Of a stretch of DNA of 17,185 nt, positions 1 through 9,242 are shown piece after piece. Both the position numbers and the translations under genes were made by a program. The notes beneath the pieces are model-generated. The model had not been told where the DNA came from, made no database searches, and saw only the letters and a list, made by a program, of their open reading frames with translations. Source of the DNA: Hymenopellis radicata. Taxonomy: Eukaryota; Basidiomycota; Agaricomycetes; Agaricales; Physalacriaceae. Position 1 is the first letter of the stretch. Each line of letters starts with the position of its first letter. The DNA is taken from assembly GCA_015501595.1 (NCBI GenBank), contig JADNRX010000965.1, positions 1 to 17,185 on the forward strand, read 5' to 3'.

Positions 1-49
1 CACTGGGGAAGCGTCAGCACGTGTACTTGCCTATCGATAAGGCACTCAC

Positions 50-684
50 CTGTTCCCCCCGTCGCCGTTTTGTACCCAGTAGCGGAAGTGATTTCCACCT
101 TTGATCGTCTCTGTGCACGAGCCGAGCGCTGGATCGCCGTAGTTATACCGAATCACTGCCGTCTCGTTTACTGACCAGACCCAGATAAGCACGAGCGACA
201 GATGTTTGAACGCGACTTGGAACGCACGATAGCCATTTCCGTCGCCCAAATCTACCTGCTGCGCGTTCCTTGATGTTGGCCCAAGCATTCTCCGGAAAAC
301 TGTAATGACCTGTGAAGATAAAGTTGATGACGAGAGTAAGGGAATACTTTGACACGTACAAAAAGTAGTTCCGGAGGCCACCGTTCTCCTCCTGATCTTT
401 GAGCATTTGTCATCCGAGTTGCCGGAGATAATAGCGTTTACTGGTTCTGCTTGTCCAGGCGGGTATGTCGTCCAAGGATTTCTACGCGAAGAATGGTTGA
501 AGACATCAGATCGATGAAAAAGTGGCATACAGTCAACAAGGACCTCTCTCTCAGATTCATACGGATTATAGTATCCGCCTCCGGACACTTCGATCTGCTC
601 TTGCCAGAAAAAGGAGACTGCGTATGTCGACAGCATAAGAAAGAGAGGTAGACAAAGCAGAAAGAAATGCAGAACTCTAAACAT
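50..684 (-). CDS. Unrecognised secreted or membrane-anchored protein, 5' exon, partial
   Basis: The start codon is at 684-682 and opens with a strongly hydrophobic N-terminus of about 22 residues (MFRVLHFFLLCLPLFLML...). This is a signal peptide or a type II signal anchor. About 190 mostly polar residues follow, with several cysteines (VDC, DDKC, FCTC, LGSC), two candidate N-glycosylation sites (NHS, NET) and an aromatic stretch GGNHFRYW near the end. The frame reaches a stop only after a perfect splice donor: the exon ends at 50 in CAG and the intron starts GTGAGT at 49. At least one more exon therefore lies left of the window. I do not recognise the family. The layout suggests a protein working in the secretory pathway or at the cell surface. 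It is divergent from the esterase, with about 450 bp between the start codons. Confidence 0.6.
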
Positions 685-1135
685 GACAATCAGAAGAGAA
701 GAAGGCTACAGGAGAGCGCGCTCACTTTGGCTTGATGCTTGGCTGCAAGAGCAAGAAGGAATCCGATTAGGTCAGCATATTCTGTTCGCAACATTTTCCT
801 GAAGCGCAGTGAAGACAAAAGTAGACTCCATACATACGGCGTCAAATAAAGTTTCCAGTCTTCTACTGTGATTGCAATCAGCTACTGGATTAATGGAACC
901 GTCAGGTGCACTAATTCGTGTTGCTCTCAGAGTCAAAGCTGCTGCTGCTGATTACACAAGGCGCTTTGACATCCAATGGCTCGGAAGCCTAACCGTGCTG
1001 AACTCTAAGAAACTACCGACGGAAGAAATGCATGGCACAACATGGGCAGCAGAAGTCGCGGACTGTTGCTTTATTCAAGGCCATCATGAGTTTAGATGGA
1101 GCTCCAGAGAATACAGCGTGTCAGAAGCAGTCAAC
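685..1135. promoter_or_regulatory. Shared upstream region of two divergent genes
   Basis: This stretch of 451 bp separates the start codon of the minus-strand secreted-protein gene (684) from the predicted esterase start (1136). It must hold both promoters. No convincing TATA box or repeated operator stands out. A short run of CTG triplets lies near 940-950. No coding sequence is supported here. Confidence 0.4.
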
Positions 1136-3459
1136 ATGCGCCCATCTCTGTTTTCGTTCTCGTACAAGCTTCTGTGGTCTTCGCAGCGGCCTCTCCTCCT
1201 GTGGTAAAGTTGGACCATGCTGTTCTTACTGGTACTATAGATGGACGGACGCACAAGTTCCTTGGAATACCTTTTGGCAGCCGCCGTAAGTATTTCAATG
1301 TTCGTTTATGCTCATGGCATTATGACACTCGGTAGAACAGGCGATCTTCGTTTTCAACTTCCTCAGCCGGTCGACGCGTACACGGGAGCTCTCAACGCGA
1401 GCTTCGTCCTGCATGTCTGAGCAGTCCGGACCCTTCCCCGGACCCTACGCAAACTCCAGCGATCTTCCCGCAGAGTGTCGGCTATCTTCACGACGAGTAG
1501 CACGGAAATTCTTTCAGATGAAGACTGTAGGTTTTGTTTCGCTCAGGCGTTATTCACGTGCTCATGCGTCCTTCGAGGTTGTCATCAACGTCGTCAAGCC
1601 TGCTGATACCAGCAGATAGCGGACTTCCTGTTGCAGTTGTAAGTCCGCCTTAGTTCTCTGCTACCGCCGAAACTAATCGTCACAGTGGTTTTACGGAGGT
1701 ATTCAAGATTGTCTGTATTGAGAAAGGAAACACTTTCTGACTTTCTCTGGAAAGGTGGATTCGAGGTTGGTGGAAGCGCAGGGTATGATATTTCGCTTTT
1801 GGCTCGCCTTGTCTTGACTCGCATATGCAGATATAACGGAAGTATCATTGTCGACCGCTCTTTAGAATTAGGAGAGCCAATCATCTACGTATCGTTCAAT
1901 TATCGTGTTTCAGGTAAGCAGGTCTAACTAACCTCGCTCTACTATCGGGTTTTTGTAACTTCTTCCAGCATGGGGATTTCTGGCCAGTAAGGAAGTGAAG
2001 GCAGCCGGTGTGGGAAACCTTGGGCTTCAAGATCGTATGTCCACATCCGCCTCTGTTACACAACTCTCCTGATTCATCGTGATACCGCATATAGAAAGAT
2101 TGGCTCTCAAATGGGTCGAAAGTACATCGCAGAATTTGGTGGCGATCCGGACAAAGTTACAATGCGAGTTCTCTTCTTTACTACCCATGTTCTTCGAACT
2201 AATGACAGGACAAGCAGCTGGGGAGAATCTGCTGGCTCTATGTCTGCAACAACTCAAATGCTTGTCAATGATGGAGACACGGAAGGACTCTTCCGTGGTG
2301 TATTTGTGCATTCTGGGTCTCCTCTTCCAACTGGCGACTTGGAGCACGGTCAACAATGTACATTCAACTTCTCGTTCAATGAACACGATGCTGATTGCCC
2401 TCGAAAGACTATGATGCCATCGTGAACGAAACAGGCTGCGCAGGCTCAGTTGATACTCTAGCGTGTCTGAGGACCGTTCCTTACGATTCTCTGCAAGCCG
2501 CCGTCAACAGATCTCCGTTCATTTTCGGCTACCAAGTACGTTCACACTTTCCGTGGTTTTCTAAACGCTGATTGTTATCCGTATAATAGTCGTTCCCTTT
2601 AGCGTTCATGCCCCGCACCGACGGCGTATTGTTGTCTGACAACGCTCAGCGTCTAATTGAACAGAGAAAAGTCGCTCATGTTCCCATCGTAAGCGGTACG
2701 TCACTTGCGTCCCATTAACATCTGTGAAATCCCTAAGTCAATTTTCGCTAGGTGAATGCGACGATGAAGGCACAATGTTCGCGTTAGGATCGCGCAACAT
2801 TACGTGAGTCCTATCCACGACTTTCAAGGCCGACTTGATCAGATATCTCAACTGTTCTCAGAACCGATGCCCAATTCAAGGAGTATCTGCAGACTGTGGT
2901 GTTCCCTCTCACTGGCCTGCCGGAGGAGGACCTCGACACAATTCTGAATCTGTATCCTCAAGCGGTCGAAGAAGGATCTCCCTTTGGCACTGGAAGCGCG
3001 AATGCCATTACACCGGAATACAAACGAATGTCTGCTCTCATGGGAGATATTATGCTACAAGGCCCGCGCCGATTCTTCCTTAGTGCGATATCCGGCAAGC
3101 AGGACATATATACATACCGTGCGTGTCTCCGAAATCCTCCTTATATCTCGCTGAACCGCCTCTGAATCCTAGTATGGAAGCGTAACAAAGATTTCCCTGT
3201 CCTGGGTGCTTTTCATGACAGCGATGTAAGAACGAATGTCTATACTCCGGGTGGGGACCTCCAGGACTATATCGTCCGTTTCGTTGCCCACTTGGATCCT
3301 AACGGTGACACTGGGATTAACTGGCCGAAGTGGACCTTGGAGTCACCTCAGATGCTGTCTTTGAATGATGGCGCGGTCCTGCAGAACATCACCGAGGATA
3401 CATATAGGAGAGAGACTATTGAGACGCTGAACAAGCTTATGTTGGAGTACCCTTTTTAG
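1136..3459 (+). CDS. Type B carboxylesterase/lipase, 14 exons, frame broken at several single-base sites
   Basis: This is a secreted alpha/beta-fold ester hydrolase of the carboxylesterase/cholinesterase family. Proposed exons: 1136-1285, 1341-1526, 1547-1638, 1686-1698, 1755-1782, 1831-1913, 1969-2034, 2095-2163, 2218-2357, 2408-2535, 2590-2695, 2752-2803, 2862-3118, 3173-3459. Visible motifs in order: signal peptide (MRPSLFSF...SVVFAAAS), GIPFG, DLRFQLPQP, EDC, oxyanion loop WFYGGGFEVGG, nucleophile elbow WGESAG (Ser near 2228), catalytic acid in GECDDEGT (near 2756) and catalytic histidine in GAFHDSD (near 3216). With five bases restored the exons total 1662 nt, or 553 residues, normal for fungal members. 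Frame breaks are near 1157, 1406-1409 (two bases), 1475 and 2117. The intron at 2164 has a GC donor, and the one at 1527-1546 is only 20 nt. All catalytic residues survive, so sequencing error is as likely as a pseudogene. Confidence 0.85.
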
Positions 3460-3499
3460 CCCAAGCTAAGTGGCGACGTGCGTGGAGGAGAGGGGAGAG

Positions 3500-3522
3500 A
3501 GCCGGTATCGGTGATACCGGCT
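3500..3522. repeat. Perfect hairpin, 10-bp arms
   Basis: AGCCGGTATC is followed by the loop GGT and then GATACCGGCT, an uninterrupted inverted repeat. It is the strongest of four hairpins in the 442-bp segment behind the esterase. Confidence 0.8.
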
Positions 3523-3743
3523 GGTTTGGGGTGAGGTCCCGGCTGGGGGAAAAGCAGCAGGCGAGACGGTTTCCGCGAGGGACGCCACACCAGGGTGTGG
3601 GAGAGGAAAACCGAATCGCCACGGGCAGCCGAAGACTCGGGTGGAAGGCTGACCTGGACCTGGACACGGATCCAGACAACCCACCACGTAAAGGGAGTTG
3701 GAGGGTGGGGAGAAAATGCGAGCGACGATGGGGGGAGTGAGCA

Positions 3744-3771
3744 GGACGCGCGATTTCCTAATCGGGCGTCC
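3744..3771. repeat. Bulged hairpin
   Basis: Outer arms GGACGC and GCGTCC, inner arms GATT and AATC, with a short unpaired bulge between them. It lies inside the 442-bp segment. Confidence 0.65.
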
Positions 3772-3778
3772 CCAAAAA

Positions 3779-3809
3779 GACATGTATACCTAAATAGTAA
3801 TACATGTCT
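3779..3809. repeat. Perfect inverted repeat, 10-bp arms
   Basis: AGACATGTAT and ATACATGTCT are separated by an 11-nt AT-rich loop. It is near the right part of the 442-bp segment. Confidence 0.75.
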
Positions 3810-4025
3810 GTCTACACGATCGAGACGGCACTCTGCCCTTAGACTTGGCCTGGCAAAGGCTCTGAGACCCTCGTTCCTCGGGCCTTGAGCATTTGCGCGT
3901 CACTACTTGTAGTATTTTGGACGTTATTCCTATGACAACATGAACTTAATCGACAATACTGAAGTCCGGACGAGTCCGACACGTCCCATGAAACACGCAG
4001 GCGATATTTCAGACGGGGACGTACT

Positions 4026-4335
4026 CTTCCTAAGTATTAAAAACTCAAGACTCAAGTACTCATGTGTGGCGCCACAACTTTGATGTCGGCACGGCCGGCT
4101 CACTTCCTTTTTCGGTCTTTGACTTTCCCTTCCTACTACCTAGTTCCAAGGACTTTCAGCGGCAAAGAACTGATTTACCTTGAATATTTCTTTCTAGCTC
4201 AGTCGCTGATCTCCGCTAGAATCTTGCACGAGGCGTCGCTTAGGCCCCAAGTCTGCAAGCGCGCCGAAAACGCCTTACGTACATCATTTTCGAGTCTTAG
4301 ACATGCGTTGAACGGCCCTGGTCATCTCTTTCTCC
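4026..4335. other. Intergenic region, possible 5' exon or leader of the next gene
   Basis: About 310 bp lie between the duplication boundary and the first supported start codon of the next gene. One plus-strand frame is open through most of it, with a helical-looking stretch around 4205-4310. No donor in that frame joins in phase to the candidate acceptor TTCTTCGCAG at 4353, so I do not annotate an exon. A small tandem repeat (ACTCAAG twice) lies near 4044-4058. Confidence 0.3.
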
Positions 4336-6023
4336 ATGTCGATTTCTTCGCAGGACGCTCTTCTCATCCTCGCTGCCCTTGTACACGGCAAAAGTCGCGA
4401 AGACCTTCGGTTCATCCTTGAGCCCAAGTGTAACATCGGCATCTCTGGGTCCCGGTATGCTTTTCAAAGCCAGTACGATCAAGTCCAGAAAGCTGCGTTG
4501 GATGCGCTGGCGAGCCTCTGCGTGGAGCACCCCGGAGGCCAGATGTTCGCCGTCTCCGCGTCGCATGTCGTGGATCGCCTTTACCTCTATGTCACTTCGA
4601 ACACGCTGGAAACGCAGTCGGAGGACCTGAAACGTTATATCGCATCGATATGGGACGCTCTAGTGCGCATTTCCCGATTGCCTAGTATCGACAGTGACGT
4701 GTCAGCGTACGACGACGCCGCCGACAGCCTAAGCTCCATCGTCTACAAGCGCTGTATGGACCGGGTCCTCGATTTCATTAAGCGACATTCCGAAGAGCTG
4801 TTTGCCTTTCGCGAGTTTGTGAAGGGGCTTGCCGATGGTGATCCAGGTGCTCGAGCCGATGGCTCCTCCTTCCTGGAAGATGTATACTCGGTGGAAGACC
4901 TGATGGCTGGAGATATCCGGCGCTTCGCTGACATTACTGCTGCTGTGACTCTGTTAACAGAGATGGGTGTCGAGTTGCCCAAAGTACTCCTTGAAGTAGG
5001 AATCAAGCCTAGCCATGTCAGGGCATGCGCCACTGCTAGCCGAGTTATCTATACCCAGTACGCCACGTCGAGTTATACTCTGGTGGTTTCGAAGTATGAT
5101 AAAGCCCTGGAAATGTATAACACTTCCGACAAGGGTACGCTTCATGTCCTTCGTTTTACGTGCTTTGCTGACTGAACATAGTCAGAGATCGGCCTACTTT
5201 TGACTTGCGGGCTCATATAACAAAGTTCATGGACATAGAGAGAAGCATCGATTCTCTGTTGCAACTAGCACTTTCCCACCGTTCGCGGGCTTCCACGATA
5301 TTCACGAAGAAGCTTATCATCGAGGTGATAACTCCACGACCTGGCGTACCGTTGACATGCCATCCTCCAGAAACCGTCTTTGCTTTTCTTCGCGATGCAG
5401 CTCCTTCGGTGTCCGATCAGGTTATCAACGCGGCAATCGATTCCTTCACACCTATGTATAACCTACCATCTCTTTCGTTGACCGCCTCACGCCTATCGGA
5501 TATCGCCTCGATAATGACTAGTACCCAGGGGCTCGTAGCAGACGATGCGTTGCCAAAGATGCGAAGTATGACCACTCTGACATTCGGACCGGATCCTGCA
5601 TCTACTCTCCTTCTCTTTCATCATACTCAGCCATTAGATGCTCCAACACCATATGCGTATTTTGGACTCTCCTCGGCACCGTGCTTCGGAAGTGCTACTT
5701 TATTTCGCGCATATAACTTTTCGGTGGATAAGGATATGAAGAGATGCACACGCCAAACGGAGTGCCACGTTCTCCCGTGGAGGTTTCAATTTTCTGGGGA
5801 GTCCGGCAACGATTCGATGGGAGGAGGCATCGGTCTTGAGGAAGCTATGTTGCGCAATGTGAGGGCTGCCGTATCGTGCGCTCTAGATCTACCTCAGGAC
5901 GTTCCTATCGATGTTGAGCGGACTTCGAAGGATATCCTGGGCCAGTTGGAGAACGTTTGTTGTTCGATTTCTCCCGCGGTGGAACCTGCCAAGGTCTCAA
6001 TTGAAATGAAATGCGCAGATTGA
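4336..6023 (+). CDS. Unrecognised protein, two exons, about 546 residues
   Basis: Two exons, 4336-5134 and 5182-6023, flank a 47-nt GT-AG intron (donor GTACGC, acceptor CATAG). They join in phase and give 546 residues with no internal stop. The product looks soluble and mostly helical in its first half, with many short amphipathic segments (AALDALASLCVE, RYIASIWDALVRI, RVLDFIKRHSEELFAF). The second half is more mixed. No signal peptide, membrane segment or catalytic motif is recognisable, and I cannot assign a family. The 3' end is uncertain: a donor at 5955 (GTTTGT) with an acceptor at 6018 (GCGCAG) removes 64 nt in phase. It replaces the last 23 residues with about 45 others ending at 6156. 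The start may also be internal, because an acceptor-like sequence sits just after it. Confidence 0.65.
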
Positions 6024-6156
6024 GCTATTGCACGATGTAATTACGGACATGAAACAAGCATTGGAGTTGAGTTTGGTTCACTGCGGACAGACCCCGCTCC
6101 GCAACCGGTGCCCATGTCAATCAGATGCAGAGGGAAGCAGTCAGCATAGTATTTGA

Positions 6157-6442
6157 GGACCATGTGAATTCAGAAAAGCGACTAAGACCGCAGTGGTTTC
6201 GTGATTCCAGACTGAGAATATATGCGTGTTCCCACAATGGGGACCGCTAGATACTAATAGAGCCTTTCGAGCTTCAACATACGTTACCTAAAACACCACA
6301 TTCAAGCTCCAATGTCACGAAAATTAAATCATAAATGGATGAGGGTTTCACGAGACCCGATGGGTGTGGATCCGGCGGACACGGACCGGACAGCCATGCC
6401 ATTGTTCAGCTACTGGTCCCGCATTCCCTCTTGTTCCCTCCC
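6157..6442. promoter_or_regulatory. Upstream region of the EAF-type gene
   Basis: These 286 bp separate the last possible stop of the preceding gene from the EAF-type start codon. The chosen frame stays open upstream to another ATG at 6335. The start at 6443 is preferred because it has a strong context (CCCATGG) and because the upstream residues look non-conserved. No other gene or repeat is seen. Confidence 0.35.
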
Positions 6443-7923
6443 ATGGCTGCGACGAGCGAGCAATGGGTCCCCGAGGGCAAACACAACGTCCAGATAGGCT
6501 CCTCGATGACGAGGATGATGCAGATTCGGCGTAACGAGGTGCCCAACAAGAAATTCCCGCCGCGCGACTTCTATTCTATGCGCTGTGAGTTGTCCTCCAA
6601 GTCTCGCTTATGACCTCGTCGCCTTACATGCCTTTGTATAGACAACTTTAAGCCCTCTTCTGTTAATGCGAACGATAATGGCAAGATCACATACAAGCAG
6701 CCGCAGGGCGACAAGACGCCGGTCGTCGCTGAGCATCCGAGTACCCAGGTGCGACCGCAATTCCCGCCGTCATCGCACTTGCTGACGCGGCGCCCAGCCT
6801 GGCGAAGTCCACATCTTCAATGGCTCTGCATCTGCAGCCAAGGATATGCTATGTGTCCTCGTGTACGATCAGACGACAGGAGTACGTTTCCTATAATATA
6901 ATATGCCTGCCGCCACACTAATTCAACTCAGATATACACTCTCGAGAAAATGGACACTGTTGTAACGCTCGAGTATACGGAGAAGAAACAGATGGCCATG
7001 TCACCCCGTAGGCATTTATTCGCTTGCTATTTGCATGCTTTAACTCACGTTGAGCAGCCGCGGCGACCGCTGATACACCTCCTGTTAATGGCAAAGGCAA
7101 AGCAAAATCCTTTGATGAGGATTTCGAAGAGATTTTACCGGAAAGCCTACTATCGTCGCGTAAAGCGCTTCAGGATGAGGAGGAAGGTCAATTCGTATCA
7201 TCTCCACCTCCACCTCCGCCGCCTGCTCGTGATCCTTCTCCACCTCCAAAGCCCAAGAAAGCCCCGCTAAAGTCGAAAGCACCTCCAAAACCCAAGCCAG
7301 AGCCAAAGGCCAAGGCAGAACCGAAACCGAAACCAGAACCTAAACCCAAACCCAAACCTGTCGAAACTAAGGCGAAACCCAACCTTAAACGACCGTCAAA
7401 TGTAGACGTTGAAGAGTTTGACATGGGTAGACCGCCAGTAAAGAAAGCCAAACCTGCGCCTCCAAGACCTTCTTTGGTTGCTAAACCACCGCCGCCTCCC
7501 CCTCGTGAGCCTGCCAAGCTCGAACTACCAGGGAGTTCGTCATCGTATGCGCAACCTCTGCCTCTTCCGGCTCCGGTGGCGCCATCAATACAAGAATCTG
7601 ACGACGAAGAGGAAGACGGCGACGAATGGGACGAGGTCGAAGCACTGGGTTCAGGTGGGCCACAGGACATTGAAGAGGATTTCCTCAGCAAAATGCTGGA
7701 GGAGGCGCCGGAAGACGAACTGGAGCAGGAGCATGAACAAGAACAAGAACAGGAACAAGAGCAGGAGCAGGAGCAGGACGAAGAAGAGGACTTTCTGTTG
7801 GAAGGCCTGCAAGAGGAGCCGGCATCGGAGAGCCTGGTGCCCATGTCGCTTAATCAATTCGCGGGCGGTGCGGGAGAGTTTGATGATTATTCCTCTAGTG
7901 GGAGTGATAGCGACGAAGACTGA
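6443..7923 (+). CDS. EAF-family RNA polymerase II transcription elongation cofactor
   Basis: The product resembles ELL-associated factors (EAF), nuclear partners of ELL that stimulate Pol II elongation. Exons 6443-6584, 6642-6748, 6798-6881, 6932-7007 and 7058-7923 join in phase (introns 57, 49, 50 and 50 nt) to give 424 residues. The first 135 or so carry the EAF domain pattern: a basic segment, RYNFKPSSV, an acidic PSTQPGEVHIFNGSA stretch, AKDMLCVLVYD, and YTLEKMD followed by a short strand. The remainder is low complexity: proline clusters, a basic KPKP repeat (about 7264-7385), a likely nuclear localisation signal (VKKAKP), acidic blocks, a Glu-Gln repeat and an acidic serine tail (SSSGSDSDED). 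Acidic serine-rich tails are typical of EAF proteins. No frame breaks were found. Confidence 0.85.
7264..7389 (+). repeat. Lys-Pro dipeptide tract inside the EAF-type gene
   Basis: Degenerate tandem codons for KP, KPKP and KPEP units encode a basic, extended linker between the EAF domain and the acidic tail. Confidence 0.7.
7723..7776 (+). repeat. Glu-Gln microsatellite-like tract
   Basis: Nine tandem two-codon units encode EQ (one is EH) in alternating GAG/GAA and CAG/CAA codons. The array is polymorphism-prone and stays in frame because the unit is 6 bp. Confidence 0.85.
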
Positions 7924-8011
7924 TTGGACTCGAATTGTACTTAATACCTGTTATTTTGTTGAATTGCTATCGATGTGTCGAGTTAAAATATACATACAAT
8001 GATTCTGTAGT
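7924..8011. other. Short convergent intergenic region
   Basis: Only 88 bp separate the stop codons of the EAF-type gene and the minus-strand gene beyond it. The two transcripts probably overlap at their 3' ends. AT-rich stretches near 7935-7960 and 7985-8000 could serve polyadenylation. Confidence 0.4.
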
Positions 8012-8389
8012 TTACTGCCTATCAAGGCGACACTGTTGCAGCTCCTTCATGACTTTGGTTTCACTGGGGTACAGGTTGCGAGCGCATCGGTCCCATATTA
8101 TCTTGTTTTTCTCGTCTGTAAAATGTTCATAACCGCGGAATTCGCTTGTGTCTTGGTAAAAGTGAAGAAGATATAGCGCGTTCCACGACGTACCGACGAA
8201 TAAACCAGTGTGAGAGTAGGCCCAGATCTTGTAGGTACCACGATCTCTTGTCTGGGATAACGATCTTCTTTGTTGGTTGACGGAAAGAAACTCCATGCGA
8301 AAAGGCCTTAGATTGCGACGGCCTACTTTGGGGTCTTTTTCTTTGAGAATGCTCTTCGTCGACGAGAGATACCGCTGTAGTTTGAGCAT
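8012..8389 (-). CDS. Small basic protein, possibly mitochondrial, unrecognised
   Basis: A single open frame of 125 residues starts at 8389; the frame is open upstream to 8440, but this ATG fits a targeting sequence better. The first 30 or so residues are basic and poor in acidic residues (MLKLQRYLSSTKSILKEK...), as in mitochondrial presequences. A moderately hydrophobic stretch in the middle (HTGLFVGTSWNALYLLHFY) could be a membrane segment or a buried helix, and the C-terminus is charged. I do not recognise the family. An alternative 59-nt intron, with its donor at AAA|GTAGGC, is possible but leads to a less protein-like tail. The gene sits head to head with the plus-strand gene at 8467, only 77 bp away, which suggests a shared bidirectional promoter. 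Confidence 0.5.
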   Translation of the reverse strand: MLKLQRYLSSTKSILKEKDPKVGRRNLRPFRMEFLSVNQQRRSLSQTRDRGTYKIWAYSHTGLFVGTSWNALYLLHFYQDTSEFRGYEHFTDEKNKIIWDRCARNLYPSETKVMKELQQCRLDRQ

Positions 8390-8466
8390 GGTTGCTTTTG
8401 ACGAGTAAGACGCATTCGGCAGATTCCGGCCACACAACACTTTTGCCTCTGCCCATCATCATCATC
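8390..8466. promoter_or_regulatory. 77-bp bidirectional promoter
   Basis: This is the entire space between two divergent start codons (8389 minus, 8467 plus). It ends in a run of CAT triplets directly before the plus-strand ATG, so the transcript leader there must be very short or overlap the neighbour. Confidence 0.45.
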
Positions 8467-9071
8467 ATGGCGGAACCCTTCGCGTCTGGATCAGGCTACG
8501 GTTCCATCGCGCCAACGTTCCCCCATGTCAACAATGTCTTCGCCGATCCTATGCAGCTCGAGCCACCTTCGGCTGATGTGACTGTCTTTAAGCAAAACAT
8601 TCGCCTTATTTCTGAGCAGGTGCTCCACCTGCAGAACGTCGCAAGGAGCGCGTTAGATGGAATGTTAGTTACTCTTGCTCTGCCCTTTTTTCATTTTACC
8701 CCCATTTGCTGAGGGCAGACAAAACGCGTACCACCCAGGCAGCAATCCCGTTCAGACCGAATGTAACTAAATTGCCAACCGAGGACTCGGCGACATTGCT
8801 AAAAAGAGGCTTTCATTCTGCAGCCGACATCGCTACCCTCAAGCAGAATCTCGAGATGCTGTCTGAGCTGATGCGCCAGACTGGCGTGGGCGCGTTGCCT
8901 GTGCTGTCGATCGAGAACCCGCCTCCGACGGAAGAGCAGATAATGTCTGACGTGACAAAGTCGGTGGAGGTTTTGTACGCGCGTTTGCAAAGAAATCAGG
9001 AAAGTGCGGGTGTCGTTGCCAAGCTGATGTCGGACGCGACTGGCGCTGCAAGGAAAGGCCCCGGCAAATGA
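8467..9071 (+). CDS. Small helical protein, Mediator-subunit-like
   Basis: Exons 8467-8663, 8719-8762 and 8824-9071 (introns 55 and 61 nt) join in phase to 162 residues with no breaks. After a Gly/Pro-rich N-terminus the protein is largely helical: VFKQNIRLISEQVLHLQNVA, then a turn (YHPGSNP), DIATLKQNLEMLSELMRQTG, then a proline linker and a third helix ending in a small basic tail. Two or three short amphipathic helices around a turn resemble small head or tail subunits of the Mediator complex (for example Med30-like). That assignment is inferred from layout only. It is divergent from the small minus-strand gene 77 bp away. Confidence 0.7.
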
Positions 9072-9242
9072 TGTACGTAGGATGAATCTCGACGGTGTAC
9101 ATATGTCAGTGGCGGAGGTCAATATGTCCTTTGTACTTTCATCCAAGGAGGACGTGAGGAGGTTATTGTGTTCTGACTTCAAGCTCAAACCAAGCGCATG
9201 AGATTGGTCTTGTGGCGGTGAACGTTTCTTTCTTCCTCCCCG

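Larger units (their letters stand above)
3462..3903. mobile_element. 442-bp hairpin-rich segment, candidate non-autonomous insertion
   Basis: In copy B of the duplication the esterase stop codon region (TTTTTAGCC) runs straight into TACTTGTA. Here the same two sequences are separated by 442 bp. The segment is G-rich on the plus strand in its first two thirds and has no convincing coding frame. It holds four local inverted repeats: 3500-3522 (10-bp arms, 3-nt loop), 3585-3600 (6-bp arms), 3744-3771 (6-bp plus 4-bp arms) and 3779-3809 (10-bp arms). Its edges show only weak terminal similarity (GTGGCGACG at the left, GCGTCAC at the right) and no clear target-site duplication. It could be a non-autonomous element (SINE, MITE or solo-LTR-like). 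It could also be ancestral sequence deleted from copy B. Confidence 0.5.
3066..4025 (+). repeat. Inverted duplication, copy A (esterase 3' end plus flank)
   Basis: From 3066 (GCGCCGATTC) to 4025 (GGGGACGTACT) this segment matches the reverse complement of 15602-16108. The match covers the end of the penultimate esterase exon, the 54-nt last intron, the whole last exon and about 120 bp of 3' flank. It is interrupted here by the 442-bp segment 3462-3903 and differs by small indels, such as about 12 bp near 3988-3999. The last intron differs at only three positions, so this is a DNA-level duplication and not a retrocopy. Sequence beyond either boundary does not match. Confidence 0.9.

Noticed and set aside
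3437..3888. Overlapping Pro/Arg/Ser-rich open frames on both strands in the 442-bp segment
   Set aside because: They arise from G-rich sequence with hairpins. None has splice sites, a recognisable motif or support from the second copy.
5992..6018. A 27-nt GT-AG intron near the end of the unrecognised gene
   Set aside because: It is too short to be convincing. A 64-nt intron with the same acceptor and a donor at 5955 gives the same frame change at a normal length.
7188..7844. Long minus-strand open frame rich in Ser, Cys and Gly opposite the EAF-type gene
   Set aside because: It is the antisense shadow of the repetitive Glu-Gln, Pro and Lys-Pro coding sequence. The plus strand has a coherent five-exon gene there.
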